Shown: positions 1-8,550, numbered from the stretch's first letter. The stretch is DNA of 64,000 bases from Azospirillum agricola (GCF_017876095.1 NZ_JAGINM010000010.1:62001-126000), one strand, 5' to 3'. Notes: generated by a model not told the origin, from the letters alone. Numbers and translations: made by a program.

Positions 1-905
1 GCCGTCTCGCCGCCGCGCCGCGCGGCGTCGGCACGGCGCAGCAGCGCCGCCTGCGTCGCGGCGCCGGCAAGCAGCAGCAGGCTTACGGCCAGGGCCGGCA
101 GCGGCGCCGCCCATCCCATGACCGCAAGGGCCGGGACCAACTGCGGCACGGCGCGGCGGACCGACGCCCGCGCGGCCTCGGCCTGTTGCATCGCGGCGAT
201 GCCGTCGTGCAGCCGTTCGGCCAGCGTCAGCGGCGGGGTGTCGCGCAGAAGGCGGAGCGGCAGGTCGAACAGCCGGTCCCAGAGCCCGCCATGCAGCCCC
301 AGGTCGGTCATCGCCGCCGCGCGCGCCGCCGCGATCCGCCGGGCGTGGTCGAACAGCGCTCCTCCCAGCGCGGCGGCCAGCAGCGCGGCCAGAACCCCCA
401 GGATGCCGGAGCGGTCGCCCGCCGCGACCATCGGCCCGAGCGTCAGCAGCGCGGCGCCGGGCAGCGCGGCGGTCAGGCCGAGACCGAATCCGGCCGCCCA
501 CTCCACCGCGCGCTCCCGCCCGGCGCCCGCGCGCGCGAAGCGGCCCCACGCGGCGGGAGAGAGCGGGCCGGCGCCGAACCGGCGGAACGGCGCGTGGGCA
601 TCCTCCGCCAGACGGGCGGCCAGCGCCCCGTCGAGCGGCACGCCGCGCCCGCCCGCCGGATCCCAGGCATCGGCGCCGCCGTCGCCATCCGGCCAGAGCA
701 CCAGCGCGCGGCCGTTGCCATCCCGAAGGGTGACCAGAAGCGGACCGTTGTCGCGCCGCCACCACGCGCGCTGGCGCAGCCGGACCCGGCGCAGGCGCAG
801 CCCCTCGCCCCGCGCGCGGTCGCGCAGGGCGTCGTCGCCGGACGGGGCTGCTTCGGCGACCCGCAGAAGCCGGGCGAGCAGGGAAATGTCCGGGGGGCCG
901 CTCAT
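1..905 (-). CDS. NHLP-type export ABC transporter, second permease/ATPase subunit (3' end outside window)
   Basis: Inner-membrane ABC subunit that would work with the C39-peptidase transporter encoded just upstream to export leader-type peptides. Translation from the ATG at 905 starts MSGPPDISLLARLLRVAE. It shows the soluble N-terminal region typical of the second NHLP transporter subunit (about residues 1-120), followed by the first membrane helices (near LTAALPGAALLTLGPMVAAG) and the motif 'LWDRLFDLPLRLLRD'. The start overlaps the stop of the upstream gene (ATGA). The ATPase domain lies beyond the left edge, so its motifs cannot be checked. Family assignment is from memory of the NHLM/NHLP transporter pair and is strengthened by the leader genes in the same operon. 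Confidence 0.8.
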   Translation of the reverse strand, partial: MSGPPDISLLARLLRVAEAAPSGDDALRDRARGEGLRLRRVRLRQRAWWRRDNGPLLVTLRDGNGRALVLWPDGDGGADAWDPAGGRGVPLDGALAARLAEDAHAPFRRFGAGPLSPAAWGRFARAGAGRERAVEWAAGFGLGLTAALPGAALLTLGPMVAAGDRSGILGVLAALLAAALGGALFDHARRIAAARAAAMTDLGLHGGLWDRLFDLPLRLLRDTPPLTLAERLHDGIAAMQQAEAARASVRRAVPQLVPALAVMGWAAPLPALAVSLLLLAGAATQAALLRRADAARRGGET

Positions 906-3151
906 CGCTCCGTCGCTCCCGCCGTCGGGGCGGAGGCGCCCAGTTCGATCACCCGGTCGCAGCCGAGCAGACTCTCCGGGCGGCGGCTGACGATCAGCGT
1001 CGTGCAGCCTCGAGCGCACAGCCGGTCGCGGATCGCGCGGTCGAGGTCCGGTTCCAGCGCGTCCAGCGCCTCGTCCAGCACCAGCAGGACCGGCCGGCGC
1101 AGCAACGCGCGGGCCAGCGCCAGACGGCGGCGCTGGCCGCCGCTCAGTTCCGCCCCGCCCCGCGCGAGCATCAGCGACAGGCCGCCGCGCGGCTCCAGAT
1201 CCGCCGTCAGGGCGACGAGGTCGAGCGCGCCTTGCAGGGCCGCGTCGCCCAGGGTCCGGTCGCCGAAGCGCAGGTTGTCGGCGATCGTTCCCGGTTCCAC
1301 CGGGCTGGAGCGGTCGACCAGGGCCACCGCGCCGGGGAAGCGCCGGGCCATCGCGTCGACCGGATGGCCGTCGAGCAGGACGCGGCCCGGTTCGGGGACC
1401 AGCAGTCCGCAGGCCAGCTTCGCCAGCACCGACTTTCCCGAACCGGACGGACCGGCGATGCCGATCCGCCGGCCCGGCTCGGCGATCAGGTCGATCCCGG
1501 CCAGGATCGGCGGCAGCAGCGGCGACGGCCGGAAGCCGGCGTTCTCCAGCACCAGACGCCCGGCCGGCCGGGCAATCCCGCTCCTCCATGCGCCGTCTCT
1601 CTCTCCCCCTCGGGGAGAGAGGGGGGGTGAGGGGGATGCATCGCGGACCGTTTCGGGATGGGACGAAACGCTCCCGGCCCCGTCCGGATGCGCGCCGCCG
1701 TGCCTTTCCCTCACCCCGTTCTTCTCCCCGGGGGGGAAGGGGGGAGCAAGAGCCGAGCCGGCGTCCTCCGGTGCCGTGGCCTCGACGTCGGCCAAGCGGT
1801 GCAGCGCCGCCTTCAGCGCTTCCCGGCCGGGAAGCCGACGGTCCAGCCGGGTGAGCGGCCCGTGCAGCGCCATCGCCAGCGCGGCCAGCGCCACCGCATG
1901 GCCCGGCGTCAACCGCCCCTCCGCCACCCCCAGCGCGCCCATCCCGACGGCGAGCGCCAGCCCCGCCGCCGCCAGCCCGACGCGGAGCGCCGCCAGCGTC
2001 GCGTGGGCGGCGGCCGCCTCCTGCGCCGTGGCGAGTTGCAGGGCGTGGCGGCCGGCGAACTGGCCGAACAGCTCGGCGTCGCGCCCGCCGGTCTTGTGGG
2101 CGTCGAGGGCGTGGATCGTGTCGGCGTCGGGCAGGACCGGCGTCAGGTTCCCCCTTCCCGCCCGCGCCACCAGCCCGCCGCGCCGCGCGTGGACCACCCC
2201 GAGCGCCGCGAGGCCGAGCGCGGCGCTCGCCACCGGGCCGGCGCCCGCGACGGGATCGACCGCCAGGGCGGCGGCGGCCGGCACCAGCAGCAGCGGAGCC
2301 TCGACCAGCGCCAGCGCGGCGCCCGCGTGGGTCTGGATGGCCGCCCCGCCGACGACGGTGGCGGCGATCTGCCCGGCGGAGCGGCGGGCGAACCAGGGGG
2401 CCGGCAGGCGCAGCAGACGGGCGAGCACGGCCGCCGCCGTCCCATCGGCCAACCGGTTGCCGAAACGCGCCATCCAGCGGTCGCGCGCCCATCCGGCGGC
2501 GACCGTCACGGCGGCGGTCCCGGACAGGATCGCCGCCGCCGCCGGATGGCCGTTGGCCAGCCCCCCCGCCGCGAGGCAGGCGGCGGTCGTCGCCACGCCC
2601 GACAGCAGGGACGCCGCCAGGATGGCGAGGACGCCGCCCCGTTGCGGAAAGAGACGACGGGACAGGGCCGTCGGCCAGTCTCCCGGCCGGAACGGACGGC
2701 GCGCGGGCGCCGCCGATGGCGCCGCCGGACGGACGGTGATGGCGATGCCGGTGAAGTCGTCGGCGAATTCCTCCCAGGGGATGCGGCGGGGGCCGCAGCC
2801 GGGGTCGTTGACCCGCACCTCGCGGGCGGTCATGCCCTCGACCACCAGGAAATGGATGAAGCGGCTGTGGACGATCAGCGGAAAGCCGAGGGTGGCCAGC
2901 GCCTCCGGCTCCTTGCGGAAGGCGCGCGCCTCCATGCCGTGATGGCGCGCGAGCTGGAGCAGCGTGCGGGCGGTCGAGCCGAGCCGGGTCGAACCGGCCT
3001 CCACCCTCAGGGTTTCAAGCGGGACCGGCCGCCCGTGATGCGCCAGCAGGATGGCGAGCGCCGCCAGACCGCATTCGGCGGTCTCCCCCTGGCGCAGATC
3101 CGGGGTGGCGGCGGGACGGGGGCGGCGCGGCGCGTTCCATGGACGGATCAT
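902..3151 (-). CDS. NHLP-type C39 peptidase/permease/ATPase bacteriocin exporter
   Basis: Peptidase-containing ABC transporter of 749 residues that should cut leader peptides after a double glycine and export the rest. The N-terminus has the C39 cysteine (QGETAECGLAAL, about residue 27) and a downstream His (RFIHFLVVEG) and Asp (VNDPG). Transmembrane helices follow to about residue 440. The ATPase has Walker A (GPSGSGKS, about 567), signature LSGGQ (about 669) and Walker B (LLVLDEA, about 692). Two oddities: the usual H-loop 'AHR' reads VSRRPESL, so the switch histidine appears to be Arg, and residues about 466-521 are a Pro/Gly/Arg-rich insert encoded by a palindromic repeat. It lies 25 bases after a leader-peptide gene and overlaps the second ABC gene by ATGA. 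Confidence 0.88.
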   Translation of the reverse strand: MIRPWNAPRRPRPAATPDLRQGETAECGLAALAILLAHHGRPVPLETLRVEAGSTRLGSTARTLLQLARHHGMEARAFRKEPEALATLGFPLIVHSRFIHFLVVEGMTAREVRVNDPGCGPRRIPWEEFADDFTGIAITVRPAAPSAAPARRPFRPGDWPTALSRRLFPQRGGVLAILAASLLSGVATTAACLAAGGLANGHPAAAAILSGTAAVTVAAGWARDRWMARFGNRLADGTAAAVLARLLRLPAPWFARRSAGQIAATVVGGAAIQTHAGAALALVEAPLLLVPAAAALAVDPVAGAGPVASAALGLAALGVVHARRGGLVARAGRGNLTPVLPDADTIHALDAHKTGGRDAELFGQFAGRHALQLATAQEAAAAHATLAALRVGLAAAGLALAVGMGALGVAEGRLTPGHAVALAALAMALHGPLTRLDRRLPGREALKAALHRLADVEATAPEDAGSALAPPFPPGEKNGVRERHGGAHPDGAGSVSSHPETVRDASPSPPLSPRGGERDGAWRSGIARPAGRLVLENAGFRPSPLLPPILAGIDLIAEPGRRIGIAGPSGSGKSVLAKLACGLLVPEPGRVLLDGHPVDAMARRFPGAVALVDRSSPVEPGTIADNLRFGDRTLGDAALQGALDLVALTADLEPRGGLSLMLARGGAELSGGQRRRLALARALLRRPVLLVLDEALDALEPDLDRAIRDRLCARGCTTLIVSRRPESLLGCDRVIELGASAPTAGATER
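1594..1750. repeat. REP-like inverted repeat inserted in frame in the ABC exporter gene
   Basis: Two G/C-run hairpin units face each other: a unit around 1597-1635 (ctctccccctcggggagag followed by gggtgaggg) and its inverse around 1708-1746 (ccctcaccc, then ttctccccgggg). Such units resemble intergenic palindromic repeats of Gram-negative genomes, but here they lie inside a coding region, between the membrane and ATPase domains, and keep the frame. The encoded segment (about residues 466-521) is low-complexity and probably a surface linker. Confidence 0.6.
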
Positions 3152-3176
3152 CGGAGGCCACGCCGCGCCGGTCCGC

Positions 3177-3494
3177 TCAGCCGCCGAGAACGATGCGCGT
3201 GCCCTTCGACGACTTGTCGATGCCCGGCAGCGTGGGAATGCCGCCGGCCACCAGATCCAGCTCCTCGTCGGACAGCTCGCTCGGCTCGGCGTCGGCCAGG
3301 GCGACGCCGAAGCCGCCGTCCGCTTCCTCGACCAGGCGCAGGGGGACCGGCAGGTCGATGCCGTAATGGGTCTTGGCGGTGGCGTTCAGGTCGGCCTCCG
3401 CCTCGGCGCGGAAGGCCGGGTCGGTCTTGAGGCGCTCGGTGAAGGCGGCGATGGCGTCGAGGCCGAACATGGCCTTCAGGTCGATGTCGCTCAT
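3177..3494 (-). CDS. NHLP leader-type precursor peptide (copy A)
   Basis: A 105-residue precursor of the nitrile-hydratase-leader-like family. It has the typical helix segment (LKTDPAFRAEAEADLNATAK), a short middle domain (PLRLVEEADGGFGVAL) and the processing site ELSDEELDLVAGG. The core left after the double glycine is 20 residues, IPTLPGIDKSSKGTRIVLGG, without Cys. The ATG at 3494 overlaps the stop of the GNAT gene (ATGA), which fixes the start. The C39 transporter follows directly, so the peptide is its likely substrate. Whether the core is modified, and its activity, cannot be told from sequence. Confidence 0.85.
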   Translation of the reverse strand: MSDIDLKAMFGLDAIAAFTERLKTDPAFRAEAEADLNATAKTHYGIDLPVPLRLVEEADGGFGVALADAEPSELSDEELDLVAGGIPTLPGIDKSSKGTRIVLGG

Positions 3495-4468
3495 GGGATG
3501 CTCTCCAGGGTTGTGGGGGGCGGATTCTCCGGCGGGGCCGCGGGGTCGCGGGTCATCTCGAAGGTCTCGTCGACCCGCAGCGAGATCGGGGCGAAGCGCC
3601 GGCGCACCAGCGCCATCATGCGCGGGAAGACCGTGGCGAACATGGCGACGGAGCGCGGCCCGAAGGCCGCCGTCTGCCGGGCGTAGGCGTGCCAGTAGGC
3701 GCCGACCAGCACGCCGGTGTGCCACAGCGGGCGCGCCAGATAGGCGCTGCGGTAGAGGATCGCCGGGCGATCGCGGTGGCTGTCCAGCGGCACGCTGGCC
3801 GCCCGTTCGCCGATCACCCAGCCGACCAGCGCGCCATGGCGGCGCACGGCGACCGAGCAGGCCGGCTCGATGTGCTCGGCCCGCAAGTCCGGGTGCATGT
3901 GGGGCAGGACGTCCGGTTCGGCGGTCAGGGCGGCCAGAGCGCCGGCGTCGGCGGCACCGACGCCGCTCCAGGGTTCGAAGGCGAAGCCATCGGGGTCGCG
4001 CAGCCGCGCCGCCACCGCCGGCCAAGCGCCGACCGCTTCGACCATCGGGGCGGTCTCGCCGATGGCCCAGACCTGGGACAGGCGGGGAGCGCTCCATCCC
4101 GCGTGACCGAGCGTCGCGGCCAGGGCGGCGCGTTCCTTCAGGCGTTCGGAATAGCCGGCGCGCAGGCGGCCGGCGCCGGCCGCCTGCGCCGCCTCTTCCC
4201 AGGCCGCCGCCAGCCGGCGGCCGATGCCGCGCCGACGCAACGGCGCCGCGACGGTGAGCGACAACAGATGCCCGGTGCCCTCCTGCACCATTCCAAGCGC
4301 CAAGCCGGCCGGCAACCCGCCGACCCGCGCGCCGACGGCGACCCAGGGGGCGGGAAGCGCGTCCAGCACCCAGCCGAGCCGGGGAAAGGTCAGGGGCGCG
4401 AAGGCGCCGGCCTTGCCGGACAGGGGGGAGAGGGACAGGGTGAGGCGGTCGGCGTCGGCGACGGTCAC
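3491..4468 (-). CDS. GNAT-family N-acetyltransferase in the NHLP operon
   Basis: Cytoplasmic protein of 325 residues with one clear acetyl-CoA-binding motif (SLTVAAPLRRRGIGRRLAAA, about residues 70-89). The C-terminal half (from about residue 165) may be a second, degenerate GNAT fold. It starts with GTG at 4468, overlapping the stop of one leader gene, and its own stop overlaps the start of the other, so it is translationally coupled to both precursors. That arrangement suggests it acetylates a leader or core peptide, or an intermediate. The family is clear; the substrate is inference. No YcaO, LanM or radical SAM enzyme is present in the window. Confidence 0.82.
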   Translation of the reverse strand: MTVADADRLTLSLSPLSGKAGAFAPLTFPRLGWVLDALPAPWVAVGARVGGLPAGLALGMVQEGTGHLLSLTVAAPLRRRGIGRRLAAAWEEAAQAAGAGRLRAGYSERLKERAALAATLGHAGWSAPRLSQVWAIGETAPMVEAVGAWPAVAARLRDPDGFAFEPWSGVGAADAGALAALTAEPDVLPHMHPDLRAEHIEPACSVAVRRHGALVGWVIGERAASVPLDSHRDRPAILYRSAYLARPLWHTGVLVGAYWHAYARQTAAFGPRSVAMFATVFPRMMALVRRRFAPISLRVDETFEMTRDPAAPPENPPPTTLESIP

Positions 4469-4782
4469 GCTGTGAATCGCGGGCCTCCGCCCTTCGCCAC
4501 CGGACCGGAAGCGGTCGCCGACCCGGCGCCGCCCGCCACGAGATCGAGTTCGCTGTCGGACAGCTCGTCCTCCGCCACGGCCTCGGCGATTTCGGCGCGG
4601 AAACCGATCTCGTCCTCGACCAGCCGCATCCTCAGGGGCAGGGTCACGCCGAAATGGCGCAGGACGGCGGCGTTCAGGTCGGCCTCCGCCTCCTCCCGGA
4701 ACGTCCGGTCGGTTTCCAGCTTGAAGAGCGCCGCCTGCACCGTGTTCGCGCCGTACAGGGATTCGAAATTGATTTCGCGCAT
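4465..4782 (-). CDS. NHLP leader-type precursor peptide (copy B)
   Basis: Second precursor, also 105 residues, first gene of the operon. It aligns with copy A over the leader: LETDRTFREEAEADLNAAVL, then LPLRMRLVEDEIGFRAEI and the site ELSDSELDLVAGG. The 20-residue core AGSATASGPVAKGGGPRFTA differs completely from copy A. An in-frame start exists 32 codons upstream, but the ATG at 4782 has a GGAG ribosome-binding site 6 bases away and gives the same length as copy A, so it is preferred. Its stop overlaps the GTG of the acetyltransferase gene. Confidence 0.85.
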   Translation of the reverse strand: MREINFESLYGANTVQAALFKLETDRTFREEAEADLNAAVLRHFGVTLPLRMRLVEDEIGFRAEIAEAVAEDELSDSELDLVAGGAGSATASGPVAKGGGPRFTA

Positions 4783-5036
4783 GCTCGCTCCGGCGTCGAC
4801 CCCGGTCCGTCCACTCCCGACGGACCGTCCTGCTTCGAGCCGTATTATGCGGACATCGAAAACGCCCGCAAGCGTCAAGGTTGCGGTGCTCGCATATTTA
4901 ATGTTGCAATCGAGAAATCAGCTTTCAAAAAAGCCGCATTTTGTTAAGAATATGAAATCAAACCGCGCTGCAACATCGTTTTTTTCTGGTGCGCCGCGTC
5001 GGTTATTGTCTCTCCTGCTATTTTAAGGAGCAACCG
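4783..5036. promoter_or_regulatory. AT-rich divergent promoter region between the NHLP operon and the HlyD stub
   Basis: About 4890-5030 is strikingly AT-rich for this genome (runs such as tttcaaaaaag and ttgttaagaatatgaaatcaaa) and lies between divergent genes, each with a good ribosome-binding site (GGAG for the minus gene, AAGGAG at 5025-5030 for the plus gene). It must hold promoters for both directions. No -35/-10 pair stands out enough to be placed exactly. Confidence 0.45.
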
Positions 5037-5231
5037 ATGACGCCCGCCCAACGTCCCTCCTTCCCCGCTCCGCCCGCGGCCGGGCGGCTGTTCCGCAAGG
5101 CGGCGCTCGACCGGCTGTCGGCGACGGAGGATCTCGACCGGCCGCCGACCCTCGCCAGCCCGCGCGGGCGCCGGTGGCTGCTGGGGCTGGCCGTGCTGTG
5201 CCTGGGCGTCTCGGTGGGGCTGCTCGCCTGA
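5037..5231 (+). CDS. 64-residue stub matching the N-terminus of the NHLP HlyD-like adaptor
   Basis: The ATG at 5037 follows a strong AAGGAG site. The product has a cytoplasmic segment LFRKAALDRLSATEDLDRPP, a charged stretch and one membrane helix (WLLGLAVLCLGVSVGLL), then stops. This matches from memory the first ~60 residues of the NHLP-system secretion (HlyD/membrane fusion) protein, whose full length is several hundred residues. No continuation is seen in the 85 bases before the next gene. It could be a decayed adaptor gene, or a retained single-helix peptide that docks to the exporter. The intact start signals favour expression. Confidence 0.6.
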   Translation: MTPAQRPSFPAPPAAGRLFRKAALDRLSATEDLDRPPTLASPRGRRWLLGLAVLCLGVSVGLLA

Positions 5232-5316
5232 CGGCTCCGAGGGAGGGGGCCGCCAGGACGAGGCCGGCATCACCCGGACACGCCCCTGTCGGACACCCCC
5301 CTGTCGAGGCGGGCGG

Positions 5317-6033
5317 TCAATGGCCGCCGAGATAGGCGGCGACCACCTTCGGGTCGTCGGCGATCCGGGCACCCGGCCCGTGCAGCGTGATGCGGCCGCT
5401 TTCCAGCACATAGGCGTAGTCGGCGATCTCCAGGGCCGCCTGGGCGTTCTGCTCCACCAGCAGGATCGTCGTCCCTTCCCGCTTCAGGTCGGCGATGATC
5501 CGGAAGATCTCCTCGACGAACAGCGGCGCCAGCCCCATGCTCGGCTCGTCGAGCAGCAGGAGGCGCGGGGCCCCCATCAGCGCGCGGCCGAGCGCCAGCA
5601 TCTGCTGCTCGCCGCCCGACAGCAGGCCCGCCTGCTGGGTGAGGCGCTCCTGAAGGCGGGGAAAGCGTTCCAGCACCCGGCCGCGCCGTTTCTGGAACTC
5701 CCCGGCGTCGGGCGCCTGGAGGCCGCCGAGCCGCAGATTCTCGTCCACGGTCATCTCGGCGAAGACCTGCCGCCCCTCGGGGACCTGCCGGATGCCGAGC
5801 CGCGCGATGCGGTGGGCCGGCGCGTTGGTGATGTCCGTCCCCTCGAAGCGGACGGTCCCCCCGGCCGCCTTGAGAAGCCCCGACAGGCCGCGCATGGTGG
5901 TGGTCTTGCCGGCGCCGTTGGCGCCGATCAGGCAGACCACCGATCCCTGGGGAACCGCGAGATCGATCCCCTTGACCGCCATCGTGCGGCCGTAGTCCAG
6001 GCGCAGGCCGGAGACATCCAGGAGATTGGTCAT
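5317..6033 (-). CDS. livF: Branched-chain amino acid ABC transporter ATPase LivF
   Basis: Cytoplasmic ATPase of 238 residues, last gene of the liv operon. It shows Walker A (GANGAGKT), signature LSGGEQQ, Walker B (LLLLDEPSMGL) and the LivF-typical ending with PKVVAAYLGGH. The start at 6033 overlaps the livG stop (ATGA); longer in-frame starts only run back into livG. With LivG it powers uptake of Leu/Ile/Val or related amino acids through LivH/LivM. Substrate specificity is inferred from family. Confidence 0.93.
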   Translation of the reverse strand: MTNLLDVSGLRLDYGRTMAVKGIDLAVPQGSVVCLIGANGAGKTTTMRGLSGLLKAAGGTVRFEGTDITNAPAHRIARLGIRQVPEGRQVFAEMTVDENLRLGGLQAPDAGEFQKRRGRVLERFPRLQERLTQQAGLLSGGEQQMLALGRALMGAPRLLLLDEPSMGLAPLFVEEIFRIIADLKREGTTILLVEQNAQAALEIADYAYVLESGRITLHGPGARIADDPKVVAAYLGGH

Positions 6034-6824
6034 GCGCCGTGGGCCTTTGCCAGTCGTTCCGCGACCTTCGAGCCGAGATAGGCCTCGATCACGGAGGAGT
6101 CGTTTCGGATGTCCCGCGGGCCGCCCTCGGCGATCTTGCGGCCGAAGTTCAACACCGTGATGCGGTCGCACAGGTCCATGACGAACCCCATGTCGTGCTC
6201 GACCAGCAGCAGCGTGACGTCGCGCTGGCCGAGCTGCTTGAGGAGGACCGCCAGTTCGCGCGTCTCCGCCGGGTTCATGCCGGCGGCCGGCTCGTCGAGC
6301 AGCAGCAGGCGCGGCCGGCTGGCCAGCGCGCGGGCGATCTCCAGCCGGCGCTGCTCGCCGTAGGCGAGGCTGCCGGAGCGGCCGTCCGCCTTGTCGGCCA
6401 GCCCGACGAACTCCAGCAGCTCCATGGCCTGCGCCCTGGCCTCGCGCTCCTCGGCGCGGAAGCCGGGCAGCCGCAGCAGCGCCGACCAGCCGGGGGCCTT
6501 CAGCCGGGTGTGCATCCCGGTCATGACATTCTCCAGAACCGACATGTCGGAGAACATGCGGATGTTCTGGAAGGTCCGCGCCAGACCCATGCGGGTGCGG
6601 GCGTAGGGCGGCAGCGCCGTGACGTCCTGCCCGTCCAGCGTCAGGCTGCCCGAGGTCGGCCGCAGCAAGCCGGAGATCAGGTTGAAGAAGGTCGTCTTGC
6701 CGGCCCCGTTGGGGCCGATGATGCCGTGGACCGACCCGGCCGCGACGTCCACGTCGACGGCGTTGACGGCCAGCAGCCCGCGGAACTGCATGGTCAGGCC
6801 GCGGGCGGAGAGCAGCGCGCTCAT
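6030..6824 (-). CDS. livG: Branched-chain amino acid ABC transporter ATPase LivG
   Basis: Cytoplasmic ATPase of 264 residues. Walker A (GPNGAGKT), the LivG-typical 'LARTFQNIRMF' Q-loop segment, signature LAYGEQRR, Walker B (LLLLDEPAAGMN) and H-loop (LLVEHDM) are all present. It overlaps livM at its start and livF at its stop by ATGA, so the three proteins are translationally coupled. The usual partner of LivF. Confidence 0.93.
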   Translation of the reverse strand: MSALLSARGLTMQFRGLLAVNAVDVDVAAGSVHGIIGPNGAGKTTFFNLISGLLRPTSGSLTLDGQDVTALPPYARTRMGLARTFQNIRMFSDMSVLENVMTGMHTRLKAPGWSALLRLPGFRAEEREARAQAMELLEFVGLADKADGRSGSLAYGEQRRLEIARALASRPRLLLLDEPAAGMNPAETRELAVLLKQLGQRDVTLLLVEHDMGFVMDLCDRITVLNFGRKIAEGGPRDIRNDSSVIEAYLGSKVAERLAKAHGA

Positions 6825-7663
6825 GGCGCCCGCCGCAGGCGGAAGGGGACGATGCCGCGCGGCAGGAACAGCACCGCCAGCACGATGATCAGCCCGTTGA
6901 AGACCAGACGGAAATCCGCCAGGGGGCGCAGCAGCTCGGGCAGCGCCGTCAGGACGAAGGCGCCGATCACCGGGGCGATGGGCGTGCCGATGCCGCCGAG
7001 CAGCGCGAAGCTGAGAATGGTCACCGCCGCCTCAAATCCATATTCGTTGGGACCGATGAAGCTGTTGGAATGCGCCGCCAGCGAGCCCGCCAGCCCGGCC
7101 AGCATGGCCGAGGCGATCAGCGCCCCCAGCTTGTAGAGCGGCAGGTTGACGCCCATGACGCCGGCGGCCATCTCGTCCTCGCGCATCGCCTCCATGGCGC
7201 GGCCGATCCTGGAGCGGCCGATCGCCCAGAAGCCGGCGATGCAGACCGCCAGAAGCCCGTAGACCAGCCAGAGGCTGGCCTTCTGCGGGATGCCCGACAG
7301 GCCGAGCGCGCCCCCCGTGAGGCTCTCCGCGTTGATGTAGAGGACGCGCAGCACCTCGCCCAGCGCGATGGTCGAGATCGCCAGATAGACGCCGTTCAGG
7401 CGCAGCGTCGGCCCGCCGATGACCAGCGCCACCAGCGCCGGCACCAGCGCGGAGATCGGCAGGACCAGCCAGAAGGGCAGCCCCAGCTTCAGCGTCAGCA
7501 GCGCGCCGGTGTAGGCGCCCAGCCCCATGAAGGCCGCCTGGCCCAGCGACAGCTGCCCCAGCGCCATCACGCAGTACATCGACAGGGCCAGCAGCCCGTG
7601 GATGCCCAGCGCGTGGATCAGGTTTTCGTAGGTGAAGAGAAAATCATCCAGCCATTCGGCCAT
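6821..7663 (-). CDS. livM: Branched-chain amino acid ABC transporter permease LivM
   Basis: Inner-membrane permease of 280 residues. The segment LSLGQAAFMGLGAYTGALL and the cytoplasmic EAA-like loop (IGRAMEAMREDEMAA) are characteristic. The ATG at 7663 lies 5 bases after the livH stop. It forms the transmembrane channel with LivH. The family's larger members carry extra N-terminal helices that are absent here; this shorter form is common in alphaproteobacteria. Confidence 0.92.
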   Translation of the reverse strand: MAEWLDDFLFTYENLIHALGIHGLLALSMYCVMALGQLSLGQAAFMGLGAYTGALLTLKLGLPFWLVLPISALVPALVALVIGGPTLRLNGVYLAISTIALGEVLRVLYINAESLTGGALGLSGIPQKASLWLVYGLLAVCIAGFWAIGRSRIGRAMEAMREDEMAAGVMGVNLPLYKLGALIASAMLAGLAGSLAAHSNSFIGPNEYGFEAAVTILSFALLGGIGTPIAPVIGAFVLTALPELLRPLADFRLVFNGLIIVLAVLFLPRGIVPFRLRRAP

Positions 7664-7668
7664 GGTCG

Positions 7669-8550
7669 TTATGCCCTTTTCACCTGGGCGCGTCCGAACA
7701 GACCGACCGGACGGAACCACAGGGTCAGCACCAGGATGGCGAAACCAACCGCTTCCTTGGCGTTCGAGGAAAGATAGCCGGCGGTCAGAACCTCCAGCAC
7801 GCCGAGCAGGATGCCGGCGACGAGCGCGCCGCGGATGTCGCCCAGGCCGCCGATGATGATGACCGCGAAGCCGCGCAGCATCATCGCCTCGCCCATGAAG
7901 GGCTGGATGGCGTTGAAGTTCAGGCCGATCAGCACGCCGGCCGCCCCGCCCAGCAGGCCGGACAGGAAGGACACGGCGACCACGGTGGCGTCGACGTTGA
8001 TGCCCATCAGCCGGGCGGCGTCCTCGTTCTCCGCCAGCGCGCGGATCATCAGGCCGAGCCGCGTGTACTGGAGCAGCAGGAACAGCACGGCGACCATCAC
8101 GAAGGCGGTGCCGACGATCAGCATCTGCACCAGCGAGACGCGGACACCGGCGAACTCCAGGGCCGTCGAGCCGACGAAGCCGAAGGGGAAGCGCTGGATC
8201 TCGGTGCCGATCAGCGCCGCCATCAGCGCGTAGAGCGCCAGCACGGCGCCCAGCGTCACCATCAGCGACGGCAGCTCGCCGGCCTTGGTCCGCCGCAGGC
8301 GGGTCAGCAGGATTCCGTCGATGACGACCGCCACCAGACCGGCCGCGAGCGACCCCAGCGGAAGCGCGATCCAGATCGAGGCGCCGAGCGACCGGGCCAG
8401 CCACAGCGCCACGAAGGCGCCGACCGAGAAGTAGAAGCCATAGGTCAGGTTGATGACCCGGAGCACGCCGAAGATCAGGGTGAAGCCCAGCGCGAACAGC
8501 GCGTAGGTTGATCCTAGGACGAGACCATTGACCAGCTGTTGGGAAAGCAT
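7669..8550 (-). CDS. livH: Branched-chain amino acid ABC transporter permease LivH
   Basis: Inner-membrane permease of 293 residues. The N-terminus MLSQQLVNGLVLGSTYALFA and 'GVLRVINLTYGFYFSVGAF' are classic LivH motifs, and the coupling loop 'RLGLMIRALAENEDAARLMG' contacts the ATPases. It follows the binding-protein gene after a 93-base gap that holds a strong hairpin, and precedes livM by 5 bases. Confidence 0.93.
   Translation of the reverse strand: MLSQQLVNGLVLGSTYALFALGFTLIFGVLRVINLTYGFYFSVGAFVALWLARSLGASIWIALPLGSLAAGLVAVVIDGILLTRLRRTKAGELPSLMVTLGAVLALYALMAALIGTEIQRFPFGFVGSTALEFAGVRVSLVQMLIVGTAFVMVAVLFLLLQYTRLGLMIRALAENEDAARLMGINVDATVVAVSFLSGLLGGAAGVLIGLNFNAIQPFMGEAMMLRGFAVIIIGGLGDIRGALVAGILLGVLEVLTAGYLSSNAKEAVGFAILVLTLWFRPVGLFGRAQVKRA

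Noticed and set aside
186..2942. Long plus-strand frame opposite the C39 transporter
   Set aside because: Low-complexity Arg/Pro/Ser product; the minus strand encodes clear ABC transporter motifs over the same bases.
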